From Pseudomonadota bacterium (GTDB lineage Bacteria; Pseudomonadota; Gammaproteobacteria; Steroidobacterales; Steroidobacteraceae): a stretch of DNA of 6,030 nt. The DNA is taken from the NCBI GenBank assembly GCA_003242275.1, contig QGUX01000213.1, positions 1 through 6,030 of the forward strand, read 5' to 3'. Of the stretch, positions 1 to 5,930 are shown one piece after another. The notes beneath the pieces were generated by a model that saw only the letters and a list, made by a program, of their open reading frames with translations, had not been told where the DNA came from and did not search any database. Each line of letters begins with the position of its first letter. Position 1 is the stretch's first letter. The position numbers and the translations under genes were made by a program.

Positions 1-1
1 C

Positions 2-1234
2 GTGCCCCGGCCGCCGCTTGACCGGAACGAAAGCATGCGCCTCGGCGGCGGCGGCGGCGGCATCGCCGGCCTGTCGGCCGCCCTGCACCTGGCCGAACGC
101 GGCTACAAGGTGACCCTGCTGGAGGCCGAGCATGTGGGCTGGGGCGCCTCGGGCCGCAGCGGCGCCCAGGCCATCTTCGGCGTGGCCGCGCCGCAGGAGA
201 AGCTCGACCGGCTGGTCGGCCCGGCGGACGCGCGCTGCATCTGGGACATGTCCATCGAGGCCCTGTCGCTGCTGCGCGGGCTGATCGCGCGCCACGGCAT
301 CGACTGCGACTACGTGGCCGGGCAGATGCACGTGGCCATCAAGCCGCGCCAGCGCCGCGAACTCGCGGAATGGTACGAGTCGCTGCGCAACGACTTTGGC
401 TACCACAGCGTGTCGCTGCTCGATGCGGAAGCGACGCGCCGGCTGGTCGCCAGCGAGCGCTACATCACCGGCCTGCACGATTCCAACAGCGGCCACATCC
501 ACCCGCTCAAGTACGTGCGGGGACTGGCGGCCGCGGCGCAACGCGCCGGCGTCACGCTGCACGAGGGAAGCCGCGTGCTGCGCCACGTGCGCCGCGACGG
601 CGCGCTGCGCCTCCTCACCGCCGATGGCGAGCTCGCCTGCCGGCAGGTCGTGTTCGCCGGCAATGCCTGGCTGGCGGGCACCGCGCCGGCGCTGTACCGG
701 CGCATCATGCCGGTGAGCACCTACATCGTGGCCACCGAGCCGCTGGGCGAGGCCACCGCGCGCGCGCTGCTGCCCGAGAACACCGCCATCACCGACATCA
801 ACTGGATCCTCGACTACTTCCGCCGCAGCGCCGATCATCGCCTGCTGTTCGGCGGCCGCGTCAGCTACTGGGCGCTGGATGCGGCGTTCAACTCCGCCCG
901 CGCCACGCGCCGGCGCATGCTGCGCGTGTTCCCGCAGCTCAAGGACGCGAGGATCGAGTACGCCTGGGGCGGCTACGTGGACATCACGCTGAACCGCGCG
1001 CCGGACTTCGGCCGGCTCGAGCCCGATGTCTACTACCTGCAGGGATTCTCGGGCCACGGCATCGCACTCACCGGCCTGGCCGGCAAGCTGGTGGCCGAGG
1101 CCATCGCCGGCGAGGCCGAGCGCTTCGACGTGTTCGCGCGCATCCCGCACCGGCCCTTCCCGGGCGGGCCACTGCTGCGCCGGCCGGCACTGGTACTGGC
1201 GATGCTCTATTACCGGCTGCGCGACCTGCTGTAG
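2..1234 (+). CDS. puuB: Gamma-glutamylputrescine oxidase-like FAD-dependent oxidoreductase (DAO family), 5' partial
   Basis: Flavoprotein oxidase of the PuuB/OrdL type. Family members oxidise gamma-glutamylputrescine to the aldehyde, releasing ammonia and H2O2, in putrescine catabolism. Seen: the Rossmann FAD motif GGGIAG at residues 18-23, the ribose-binding acid E41 at the end of beta strand 2, the flavin-loop stretch GWGASGRSGAQ at 46-56, a central HDSNSGHIHPL motif, and the C-terminal FAD signature QGFSGHG at 347-353. It ends in the family-typical PFPGG...YYRLRDLL. I recognise close similarity to E. coli PuuB along nearly the whole length, from recalled sequence rather than a search. About 15 N-terminal residues appear to be missing, so the GTG at the left edge is probably not the true start. 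The strand before the Rossmann glycines reads MRLGGG instead of a hydrophobic DVxVV-type strand (see the GGC run). The stop is TAG at 1232-1234. The 3' end overlaps the convergent nuclease gene by 25 bp. Substrate specificity cannot be read from sequence; other glycine/D-amino-acid oxidase relatives are possible. No other puu gene is in view. Confidence 0.88.
   Translation: MPRPPLDRNESMRLGGGGGGIAGLSAALHLAERGYKVTLLEAEHVGWGASGRSGAQAIFGVAAPQEKLDRLVGPADARCIWDMSIEALSLLRGLIARHGIDCDYVAGQMHVAIKPRQRRELAEWYESLRNDFGYHSVSLLDAEATRRLVASERYITGLHDSNSGHIHPLKYVRGLAAAAQRAGVTLHEGSRVLRHVRRDGALRLLTADGELACRQVVFAGNAWLAGTAPALYRRIMPVSTYIVATEPLGEATARALLPENTAITDINWILDYFRRSADHRLLFGGRVSYWALDAAFNSARATRRRMLRVFPQLKDARIEYAWGGYVDITLNRAPDFGRLEPDVYYLQGFSGHGIALTGLAGKLVAEAIAGEAERFDVFARIPHRPFPGGPLLRRPALVLAMLYYRLRDLL
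44..61. repeat. (GGC)6 trinucleotide run inside the oxidase FAD-binding motif
   Basis: Six consecutive GGC codons encode Gly15-Gly20 of the oxidase. The last three are the expected glycines of GGGIAG. The first three occupy the place of the hydrophobic beta strand 1 that precedes this motif in the DAO family. It lies about 45 bases from the window edge, so a sequencing or assembly collapse is as likely as real biology. Confidence 0.8.
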
Positions 1235-2145
1235 CCCGGTTCGCCCGGCTTCCGTGACGTGCCGGCCAGGGGTTCCGTTCCACTGCGTCCCGCACCCTCG
1301 CCGGCACCCTCGCCCAGTACTTCCTCGAGCAGCGCCGCCAGCCTCACCGCGGCGAGCTTGATGCGCTCCTCGGCCAGCCGGCGATGCGCATCCAAATAGT
1401 CCGGCCCGAGCACGTGATCCTCGGGATACAGCCGCTCCGAGTCCACCAGGGCGCACGATTCACGCGCCCACATCATCGGCGCGCGCTCGTCCACCGGACC
1501 GGCCGCGGGGGGCAGCGCCTCGCGCAGCCGGCGCACATACTGCACGCGCGTCAGCCCCGCGGACGAGAGCACGTGCGAGTCCCACACCGTGTGCAGGTTG
1601 GTGCCCACGGGTTCGCCGCGCCGGCCCTCGCCGCCGCGCCGCAGGCTGACCTGGTACTGGTTGCCGCCGCGGTCCTCGCGGCTGCCGGCATGCAGCGGCT
1701 GGTGCACGTCGCCGACCAAGTGCACGATGAACTTCAGCGCATCGCGCCGCTGGGATCGCGGCAGGGAACGGTCGGCCAGGATGCGCCGCTGCGTGTTGAT
1801 GGCCGAGACGATGCAGTCCCCGCCCGGGCAGTCGCGCGCCTCGTCGAAACCGCACCCGCCGCCTTCGGCATTGATGAAGTGCCAGTTGCGCGAAATGGCG
1901 AAGCGCGCGGGATCCTCGTGGCGCAGCGCGTCGGCCCACGCCGCCACTGCGCCAAGGCTGGCCTCGCGCTCGCCCTCGAGCAGCTCCCTCACCTCGGCCC
2001 GCGCAGCCTCCGACAGCCGCCACTCGGCAAGGTCGCCGACCATGCGGTGCCCCATCTCCGACCAGGCCTGCGCCGGCCAGGCGAGCATCGCCATGCAGGC
2101 CGCGACCAGGCCGCGCAACCAGCGAACAGGACCATCCACTCGCAA
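1210..2145 (-). CDS. S1/P1-type zinc nuclease, secreted or periplasmic
   Basis: Zn-dependent single-strand nuclease/3'-nucleotidase of the S1/P1 family, 311 aa from the proposed start. Residues 1-27 form a signal peptide (basic WLRG, then LVAACMAMLAW, then the AQA cleavage motif), placing the enzyme outside the cytoplasm. Cleavage leaves an N-terminal Trp, as the family requires, because that Trp is itself a Zn ligand. All nine expected ligands are visible in mature numbering: W1, H6 (WSEMGH), D45 (WAD), H62 (NWHFIN), H115, D119 and H125 (HLVGDVHQPLH), H158 and D162 (NLHTVWD). The proposed start is TTG at 2145-2143, eight bases after GGAGG; a GTG at 2139-2137 in the same frame is the alternative. 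The reading frame stays open far upstream, but that part is a shadow of iorB. The last ~34 residues are a Gly/Glu- then Arg/Ser-rich tail beyond the fold, ending YSRSRSR, encoded partly inside the oxidase gene. Family call very secure, start less so. Confidence 0.93.
   Translation of the reverse strand: MRVDGPVRWLRGLVAACMAMLAWPAQAWSEMGHRMVGDLAEWRLSEAARAEVRELLEGEREASLGAVAAWADALRHEDPARFAISRNWHFINAEGGGCGFDEARDCPGGDCIVSAINTQRRILADRSLPRSQRRDALKFIVHLVGDVHQPLHAGSREDRGGNQYQVSLRRGGEGRRGEPVGTNLHTVWDSHVLSSAGLTRVQYVRRLREALPPAAGPVDERAPMMWARESCALVDSERLYPEDHVLGPDYLDAHRRLAEERIKLAAVRLAALLEEVLGEGAGEGAGRSGTEPLAGTSRKPGEPGYSRSRSR
1292..1314. repeat. Two near-perfect 12-bp tandem repeats in the nuclease 3' end
   Basis: GCACCCTCGCCG at 1292-1303 is followed directly by GCACCCTCGCC at 1304-1314. 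On the minus strand the repeats encode GEGAGEGAG at the start of the nuclease's low-complexity C-terminal tail. The 12-bp unit keeps the frame, consistent with slippage lengthening the tail. Confidence 0.75.
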
Positions 2146-2150
2146 GTGAT

Positions 2151-2158
2151 CCACCTCC
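2151..2158 (-). promoter_or_regulatory. Ribosome binding site deciding the nuclease TTG start
   Basis: The minus strand reads GGAGGTGG here, an almost ideal Shine-Dalgarno sequence. Counting from the core GGAGG, the TTG at 2145-2143 is 8 bases away and the GTG at 2139-2137 is 14 away. An out-of-frame ATG overlaps the GTG but opens no recognisable protein. Spacing favours TTG. Confidence 0.6.
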
Positions 2159-2160
2159 GC

Positions 2161-2197
2161 AAAGCAAGCGGCCCGCACGGTTTCCCGTGCGGGCCGC
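2161..2197 (-). terminator. Hairpin terminator or attenuator downstream of iorB
   Basis: A perfect 13-bp, nearly all-GC stem pairs 2168-2180 (GCGGCCCGCACGG) with 2185-2197 across a 4-base loop. Read on the minus strand it is followed by TTGCTTT (2167-2161), a short and interrupted T tract. It sits about 30 bases after the iorB TAA (2231-2229), the right place to end iorAB transcription. The weak T tract and the nuclease ribosome binding site starting only a few bases later suggest partial rather than complete termination. Confidence 0.7.
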
Positions 2198-2228
2198 CCC
2201 GTTTCCATCGCAGCTCTTCGAAGCCCGC

Positions 2229-4625
2229 TTACACCACCGAGTACCCCTCGCGGGTCACCGGCAGCGTGCGGATACGATGCCCCGTCGCCGCGTACACGGC
2301 GTTGAGGATGGCCGGCACCGCCGGCGGGTAGGCCGGTTCGCCCACGCCCGTCGGGTTGTAGTTGGTCGGCATGAAGTACACATCGACCTCGGGCGTCACC
2401 GGCATGCGCGCCAGCTTGTAGGTGTCGAAGTTCTGCTCCTTCACGCGACCGTTCTCGATGTTGATCTCCTGCGACAGCGAGGAGACGGCATCGACCACGG
2501 AACCCTGCACCTGGTTCTCGGCCGCGGACGGGTTGATGATGGGCGAGCCGATGTCGCCCACCACCCAGACCTTGTGCACCTTGATCTGCTTCTGCGCGTC
2601 CACGCTCACCTCGGCGACCTCGGCGAAGTGGCCCTGGTGCGAGAAGTGGAACGACAGGCCGTGGTGGCGGCCCGGCGGCGGGTTGCCGTAATTGGAGCGC
2701 TTGACCACTTCCTTGATCGTGGCGATGGCGCGCTCGGGCAGCAGGCCACCACCCATTCCGCCCCCGAACCCGCCGGGGCCGGCAGCCGGTGCCGCCTGCT
2801 TCTGGCTGAACACGTCGATCAGGAACTCGTCGTGCCGGCGGCCCGAGGCCACCGCCACCTCGTGCAGGAAGCACTGCACCACGAAGGCGGCCGTGTTCGA
2901 GCCGGGCGCCCGATACGGACCACAGGGCACCTTCAGCGGATACAAGGTCTGCGTCAGGCGGTAGTTCGGCGTGTACTCGGCCGGGAACTCGGTGGCCGAC
3001 GGCCAGCCGCCGCCCTGCACCGCGCGCGGACCGGCAGGGCCGCGTCCGCCGCCACCACCGCCGCCGACCGTCACGGGCGTGGCGAAACCGTCGGAGAAGG
3101 AGATGACATGACCGTCCCACGCCACCAGCTTGCCGTTGGCATCGAGGCCGGCGCGGAAGTTGTGGAAGCCGCCGACGCGGTAGAAGTCGTGCGTCATGTC
3201 GTCTTCGCGGGTCCACATCAGCTTCACCGGAATGCCACCGGCCTGCTTGGAGATGGCCGCGGCCTCGACCGTGTACTCGTTCATCAGGCGCCGGCCGAAG
3301 CCGCCACCGACGCGAGTCTGGTGCAGCACGGCGTTCTCGGCCGCCACGCCCACCACGCGCGCCGCCGAGGTGCGGGCGCCGTCGGGAATCTGCACCGGGG
3401 CCCAGATCTCGAGCTTGTCGCCCGCGGGATCCTTCTTGTACCAGGCCGTGGTGTTCTGCGGCTCCAGCGGCTGGTGCGAGACGAAGCCGAAGGTGTAGAA
3501 GGCCTCGACCTTCCTGGCCGCGCTGGCCAGCGCCGACTCCACGTCGCCGGACTTGCGCAGTTCCTGCGCGCCGGGCGCCTTGGCGGCTTCCTTCGCCTGC
3601 GCGGAGAACGCCGTCCAGCTGTCCTTGGAGGCCGTGCTCTCGTCCCAGGTGACCTTCAGTTTCTTCCTGGCCGAGAAGGCCGCCCAGGTGTTGTCGGCGA
3701 CGATGGCCACGCCGGGCATCAGCGAGGCCGGGTTGCCGTCACCCTCGAGGATGAAGGCATCGACCACACCGGGCAGGCGGCGGATCTCGTCGAGGTTGGC
3801 CGAGGCCACCTTGCCGCCGAAGGCCGGGCACTTCTCGTACACGGCCACCTTCATGCCGGGCAGCTGCACGTCGACGCCGAACAGCGGCTGGCCGGTGACC
3901 AGCTTGAGGTTGTCGACGCCGGTGATGCGCTGGCCGACGATCTTGTAGTCCTTCGGGTCCTTGAACTTCAGCTCGTTCGCGGCCGGCACGGGCATGGCGG
4001 CGGCCTTGGTGGCGAGCTGGCCGTAGCTCATGCTGCGGCGGCTGGCGGCATGCGTGACCACGCCTTCGCTGGTGGTGATCTCGGACGCCGGCACGCCCCA
4101 CTCCTGCGCGGCGGCGGCGATCAGCATCTGGCGGGCCGCGGCGCCGGCCTGGCGCATCGACTGGTAGGCGATGGGCACGGACATCGAGCCGCCCGCGAAC
4201 TGGCTGGGATACAGCGCGGCGTTGATCGGCGCCTGCTCCACGATCACGTCGGCCCACTTGACGTCCAGCTCCTCGGCGATGACCTGCGGCAGGGCCGTCT
4301 TGATGCCCTGGCCGATCTCCGGGTTCTTGGAGTAGATGGTCACCTTGCCGTCGGTGCCGATCTTCACGTAGGCATCCGGACGCAGCGGTGCGGGGGCGCC
4401 GAAGCCGCCGGGCGCACCGGCCCTGGCCTCCTCGCTGCCGCCCAGCAGGCTGAAGCCGACCACCAGGCCACCGCCGGCGACGGCCGAGGCCTTCAGGAAG
4501 CCGCGGCGGGAGACGGGGCCGGCCAGCACGGCGGCGCCGGGCTGCGGGGCATCCTTCGCCAGCGCGTCAAGGAGAACGTCCGGGTAATACTCGTTCTGGG
4601 GAATCTGCTGGATTTGCGCGTTCAT
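2229..4625 (-). CDS. iorB: Isoquinoline 1-oxidoreductase beta-type molybdopterin-binding subunit, Tat-exported
   Basis: Large catalytic subunit, 798 aa, of a xanthine-dehydrogenase-family molybdenum hydroxylase of the IorB type. These enzymes hydroxylate N-heteroaromatics or oxidise aldehydes using water, at a molybdenum cofactor. Seen: twin-arginine signal SRRGFLK at residues 39-45 followed by a hydrophobic stretch to ~62; first Mo-cofactor region with EIGQGIKTALPQVIAEEL near 100-120; hammerhead domain from about 235 (VTGQPLFGVDVQLPGM); cofactor loop VGGGFGRRL at 439-447; GPYRAPGSN around 560; and GVGEPAYPP with the expected catalytic Glu at about residue 763. The length is close to the family norm. 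Two glycine-rich insertions stand out at 521-527 and 616-627. The ATG at 4625-4623 shares a base with the iorA stop (TGATG) and has GGGAG nine bases upstream, so the start is firm. The true substrate cannot be inferred: most IorB-like proteins are uncharacterised aldehyde or heterocycle oxidases. No cytochrome partner or XdhC-type maturation gene is in view. Confidence 0.93.
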   Translation of the reverse strand: MNAQIQQIPQNEYYPDVLLDALAKDAPQPGAAVLAGPVSRRGFLKASAVAGGGLVVGFSLLGGSEEARAGAPGGFGAPAPLRPDAYVKIGTDGKVTIYSKNPEIGQGIKTALPQVIAEELDVKWADVIVEQAPINAALYPSQFAGGSMSVPIAYQSMRQAGAAARQMLIAAAAQEWGVPASEITTSEGVVTHAASRRSMSYGQLATKAAAMPVPAANELKFKDPKDYKIVGQRITGVDNLKLVTGQPLFGVDVQLPGMKVAVYEKCPAFGGKVASANLDEIRRLPGVVDAFILEGDGNPASLMPGVAIVADNTWAAFSARKKLKVTWDESTASKDSWTAFSAQAKEAAKAPGAQELRKSGDVESALASAARKVEAFYTFGFVSHQPLEPQNTTAWYKKDPAGDKLEIWAPVQIPDGARTSAARVVGVAAENAVLHQTRVGGGFGRRLMNEYTVEAAAISKQAGGIPVKLMWTREDDMTHDFYRVGGFHNFRAGLDANGKLVAWDGHVISFSDGFATPVTVGGGGGGGRGPAGPRAVQGGGWPSATEFPAEYTPNYRLTQTLYPLKVPCGPYRAPGSNTAAFVVQCFLHEVAVASGRRHDEFLIDVFSQKQAAPAAGPGGFGGGMGGGLLPERAIATIKEVVKRSNYGNPPPGRHHGLSFHFSHQGHFAEVAEVSVDAQKQIKVHKVWVVGDIGSPIINPSAAENQVQGSVVDAVSSLSQEINIENGRVKEQNFDTYKLARMPVTPEVDVYFMPTNYNPTGVGEPAYPPAVPAILNAVYAATGHRIRTLPVTREGYSVV

Positions 4626-5101
4626 CAGGAAGCACTCCCGGCAAGGGCCTTGGCGGCGGACTTGATCGCCGCACGGATGCGCAGGTACGTGCCGCAGCGG
4701 CAGATGTTGCCCTGCATGTAGGCATCGATCTCTGCGTCGGAGGGATTGGGGTTCTGGCGCAGCAGCGCGGTGGCGCTCATGATCTGGCCGGACTGGCAGT
4801 AGCCGCACTGGGCCACGTCGTGCTCGATCCACGCCTTCTGCACGGCGGTCAGCGCACCGCCCTGCGCCAGGCCCTCGATCGTGGTGATCTTCTGGCCGGC
4901 GACCGCGGTGGCCGGGGTGATGCAGGAGCGGATCGGCGAACCGTTCAGGTGCACCGTGCAGGCGCCACACTGCGCCATGCCGCAACCGAACTTGGTTCCC
5001 ACGAGCTTGAGCTCGTCGCGCAGCACCCACAGCAGCGGCTGGTCGTCCGCCACCTCGACGTCGTGGTCGACGCCATTAACGTTCAATTTCACTTTGGCCA
5101 T
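4625..5101 (-). CDS. iorA: Isoquinoline 1-oxidoreductase alpha-type [2Fe-2S] subunit
   Basis: Small electron-transfer subunit, 158 aa, complete. The N-terminal half is a plant-ferredoxin-type [2Fe-2S] domain with ligands C40, C45, C48 (CGMAQCGAC) and C60. The C-terminal helical half carries the second [2Fe-2S] cluster with C99 and C102 (CGYC) and C134 and C136 (CRC). All eight cysteines expected for the xanthine dehydrogenase family are present. It takes electrons from the molybdenum centre of IorB and passes them to an outside acceptor. It has no signal peptide of its own, so it is probably carried through Tat bound to IorB. The start is ATG at 5101-5099, with a weak purine-rich GGACGGG a few bases upstream. 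The stop TGA overlaps the iorB ATG by one base, indicating translational coupling. The two-subunit form, without a separate FAD subunit, points to the IorAB class rather than CO- or xanthine-dehydrogenase-like three-subunit enzymes. Confidence 0.95.
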   Translation of the reverse strand: MAKVKLNVNGVDHDVEVADDQPLLWVLRDELKLVGTKFGCGMAQCGACTVHLNGSPIRSCITPATAVAGQKITTIEGLAQGGALTAVQKAWIEHDVAQCGYCQSGQIMSATALLRQNPNPSDAEIDAYMQGNICRCGTYLRIRAAIKSAAKALAGSAS

Positions 5102-5120
5102 GTTGCCCGTCCAGAGATTT

Positions 5121-5153
5121 GGTTATTGACCCCGCGTTGACCCCGCGATAACC
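5121..5153 (-). repeat. 33-bp module: tandem 11-bp direct repeats inside an inverted repeat, upstream of iorA
   Basis: Two perfect, directly abutting copies of TTGACCCCGCG lie at 5126-5136 and 5137-5147. They are bracketed by GGTTAT (5121-5126) and its exact inverse ATAACC (5148-5153). The module begins 20 bases before the iorA start codon and would cover the start of the iorAB transcript if the promoter call is right. The 11-bp period is about one helical turn, as expected for an operator with two protein subunits on one DNA face. Its function is inferred from position only. Confidence 0.6.
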
Positions 5154-5158
5154 GCCGC

Positions 5159-5187
5159 AGCATAGCCGCGACGTCTGCCTGCTTCAA
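5159..5187 (-). promoter_or_regulatory. Putative sigma-70-like promoter for iorAB
   Basis: On the minus strand, TTGAAG (5187-5182, -35, 4/6 to consensus) is separated by 17 bases from TATGCT (5164-5159, -10, 4/6). The spacing is optimal. The -35 box overlaps the stop codon of the upstream methyltransferase gene. Transcription would begin near 5152, inside the edge of the repeat module. This is a consensus match by eye in a GC-rich genome, so a chance match is possible. Confidence 0.45.
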
Positions 5188-5930
5188 TGATGAAGGCGCA
5201 CTTCGAAGGCCCGATGGATGCGCGGGTTGCCCTCGAAGTCGAATGGCAGTGTGGCATCCGAAATGTCCGATATCCGGAAACGAGAACCAATCTCATCGTC
5301 CAGCACGAAGCGTCGGGCATTGGTGGAGAACACCAGCAGCCCGTCCGGCGCCAGGATGCGCATGCACCCCTCGATCAGCCGTGCATGGTCGCGCTGCGTG
5401 TCCAGCACGCCCTGCATGCGCGCCGAGTTCGAGAAAGTGGGCGGATCGAGGAAGATCAGGTCCCACTGCGGACCGGGCTGCTGCTCCGCCAGCCAGCGCA
5501 GCACGTCCGCCTGCAGCAGGCGGTGCCGGTCGGTGGACAGCCCGTTGAGCTCGAGGTTGGCGCGCGCCCAGTCGAGGTAGGTGCGGGAGAGGTCCACGCT
5601 CAAGGACGCCGCGGCGCCACCGGCCGCGGCATGCACCGTGGCCGCGGCCGTGTAGCAGAACAGGTTCAGGAAGCGCCGGCCGGCCGCCAGCCGGCCCAGC
5701 CGCTGGCGGGTGATGCGGTGGTCGAGGAACAGGCCCGTGTCCAGGTAGGAATCCAGGTTGATGCGCAGCTTGAGCCCCGCCTCCTCGACCACGTGGAACT
5801 CGCCGTCCTCCTTCAGCCGCTGGTACTGGCCGTCCTTCTGCCGGCGGCGCGTGCGCAGGCGGATGTCCCCGAAGGGCACGCCGGTGACCTCGGGCAGCAC
5901 CGACAGGGCCTCCTCGCGCCGGCGGCGGCC
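5184..5930 (-). CDS. rlmL: 23S rRNA methyltransferase RlmKL, C-terminal RlmK domain, 5' truncated by the contig end
   Basis: SAM-dependent rRNA methyltransferase fragment of about 249 residues with the true C-terminus (TGA at 5186-5184). It matches, from recalled sequence, the C-terminal half of E. coli RlmL (RlmKL). That half makes m7G2069 in 23S rRNA; the missing N-terminal half makes m2G2445. Visible in order: the family segment RQKDGQYQRL; the pre-catalytic NLDSYLDTGLFLDHR; SAM motif I FLNLFCYTAAATVHAAAGG; motif II acid in SVDLSRTYLDWARANLELNG; catalytic motif DLIFLDPPTFSNS; and QRDHARLI. The beginning is lost. An ATG in this frame at 5942-5940 is created by adapter sequence and is not a start; real coding sequence seems to begin around 5930. 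A stand-alone RlmI/RlmK-like methyltransferase is a less likely alternative, because the DPPTFSNS/RTYLDW pattern is characteristic of RlmKL. The gene ends just before iorA on the same strand, but iorA seems to have its own promoter. Confidence 0.9.
   Translation of the reverse strand, partial: GRRRREEALSVLPEVTGVPFGDIRLRTRRRQKDGQYQRLKEDGEFHVVEEAGLKLRINLDSYLDTGLFLDHRITRQRLGRLAAGRRFLNLFCYTAAATVHAAAGGAAASLSVDLSRTYLDWARANLELNGLSTDRHRLLQADVLRWLAEQQPGPQWDLIFLDPPTFSNSARMQGVLDTQRDHARLIEGCMRILAPDGLLVFSTNARRFVLDDEIGSRFRISDISDATLPFDFEGNPRIHRAFEVRLHH

Noticed and set aside
370..1257. 295-codon plus-strand frame overlapping the oxidase
   Set aside because: It is a shadow in another frame of a well-recognised oxidase, rich in Arg/Ala/His/Pro with no motif.
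2146..3216. Upstream extension of the nuclease reading frame by 357 codons
   Set aside because: It overlaps iorB in another frame on the same strand and is Arg/Gly/Ala-rich without domain features. The nuclease signal peptide and ribosome binding site place the real start near 2145.
2187..4721. 844-codon open frame on the plus strand
   Set aside because: It lies entirely antisense to iorB and the start of iorA, shows only His/Arg/Gly/Val-rich composition typical of GC-rich shadow frames, and has no recognisable domain.
5126..5147. CRISPR-like or iteron-like array
   Set aside because: There are only two copies with no spacer between them, which suits an operator; no cas or replication gene is near.
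5137..5172. Possible G-quadruplex on the minus strand (GG, GG, GGGG, GGGG tracts)
   Set aside because: Only two-layer stacking would be possible, and G tracts are common at this GC content, so it does not stand out from background.
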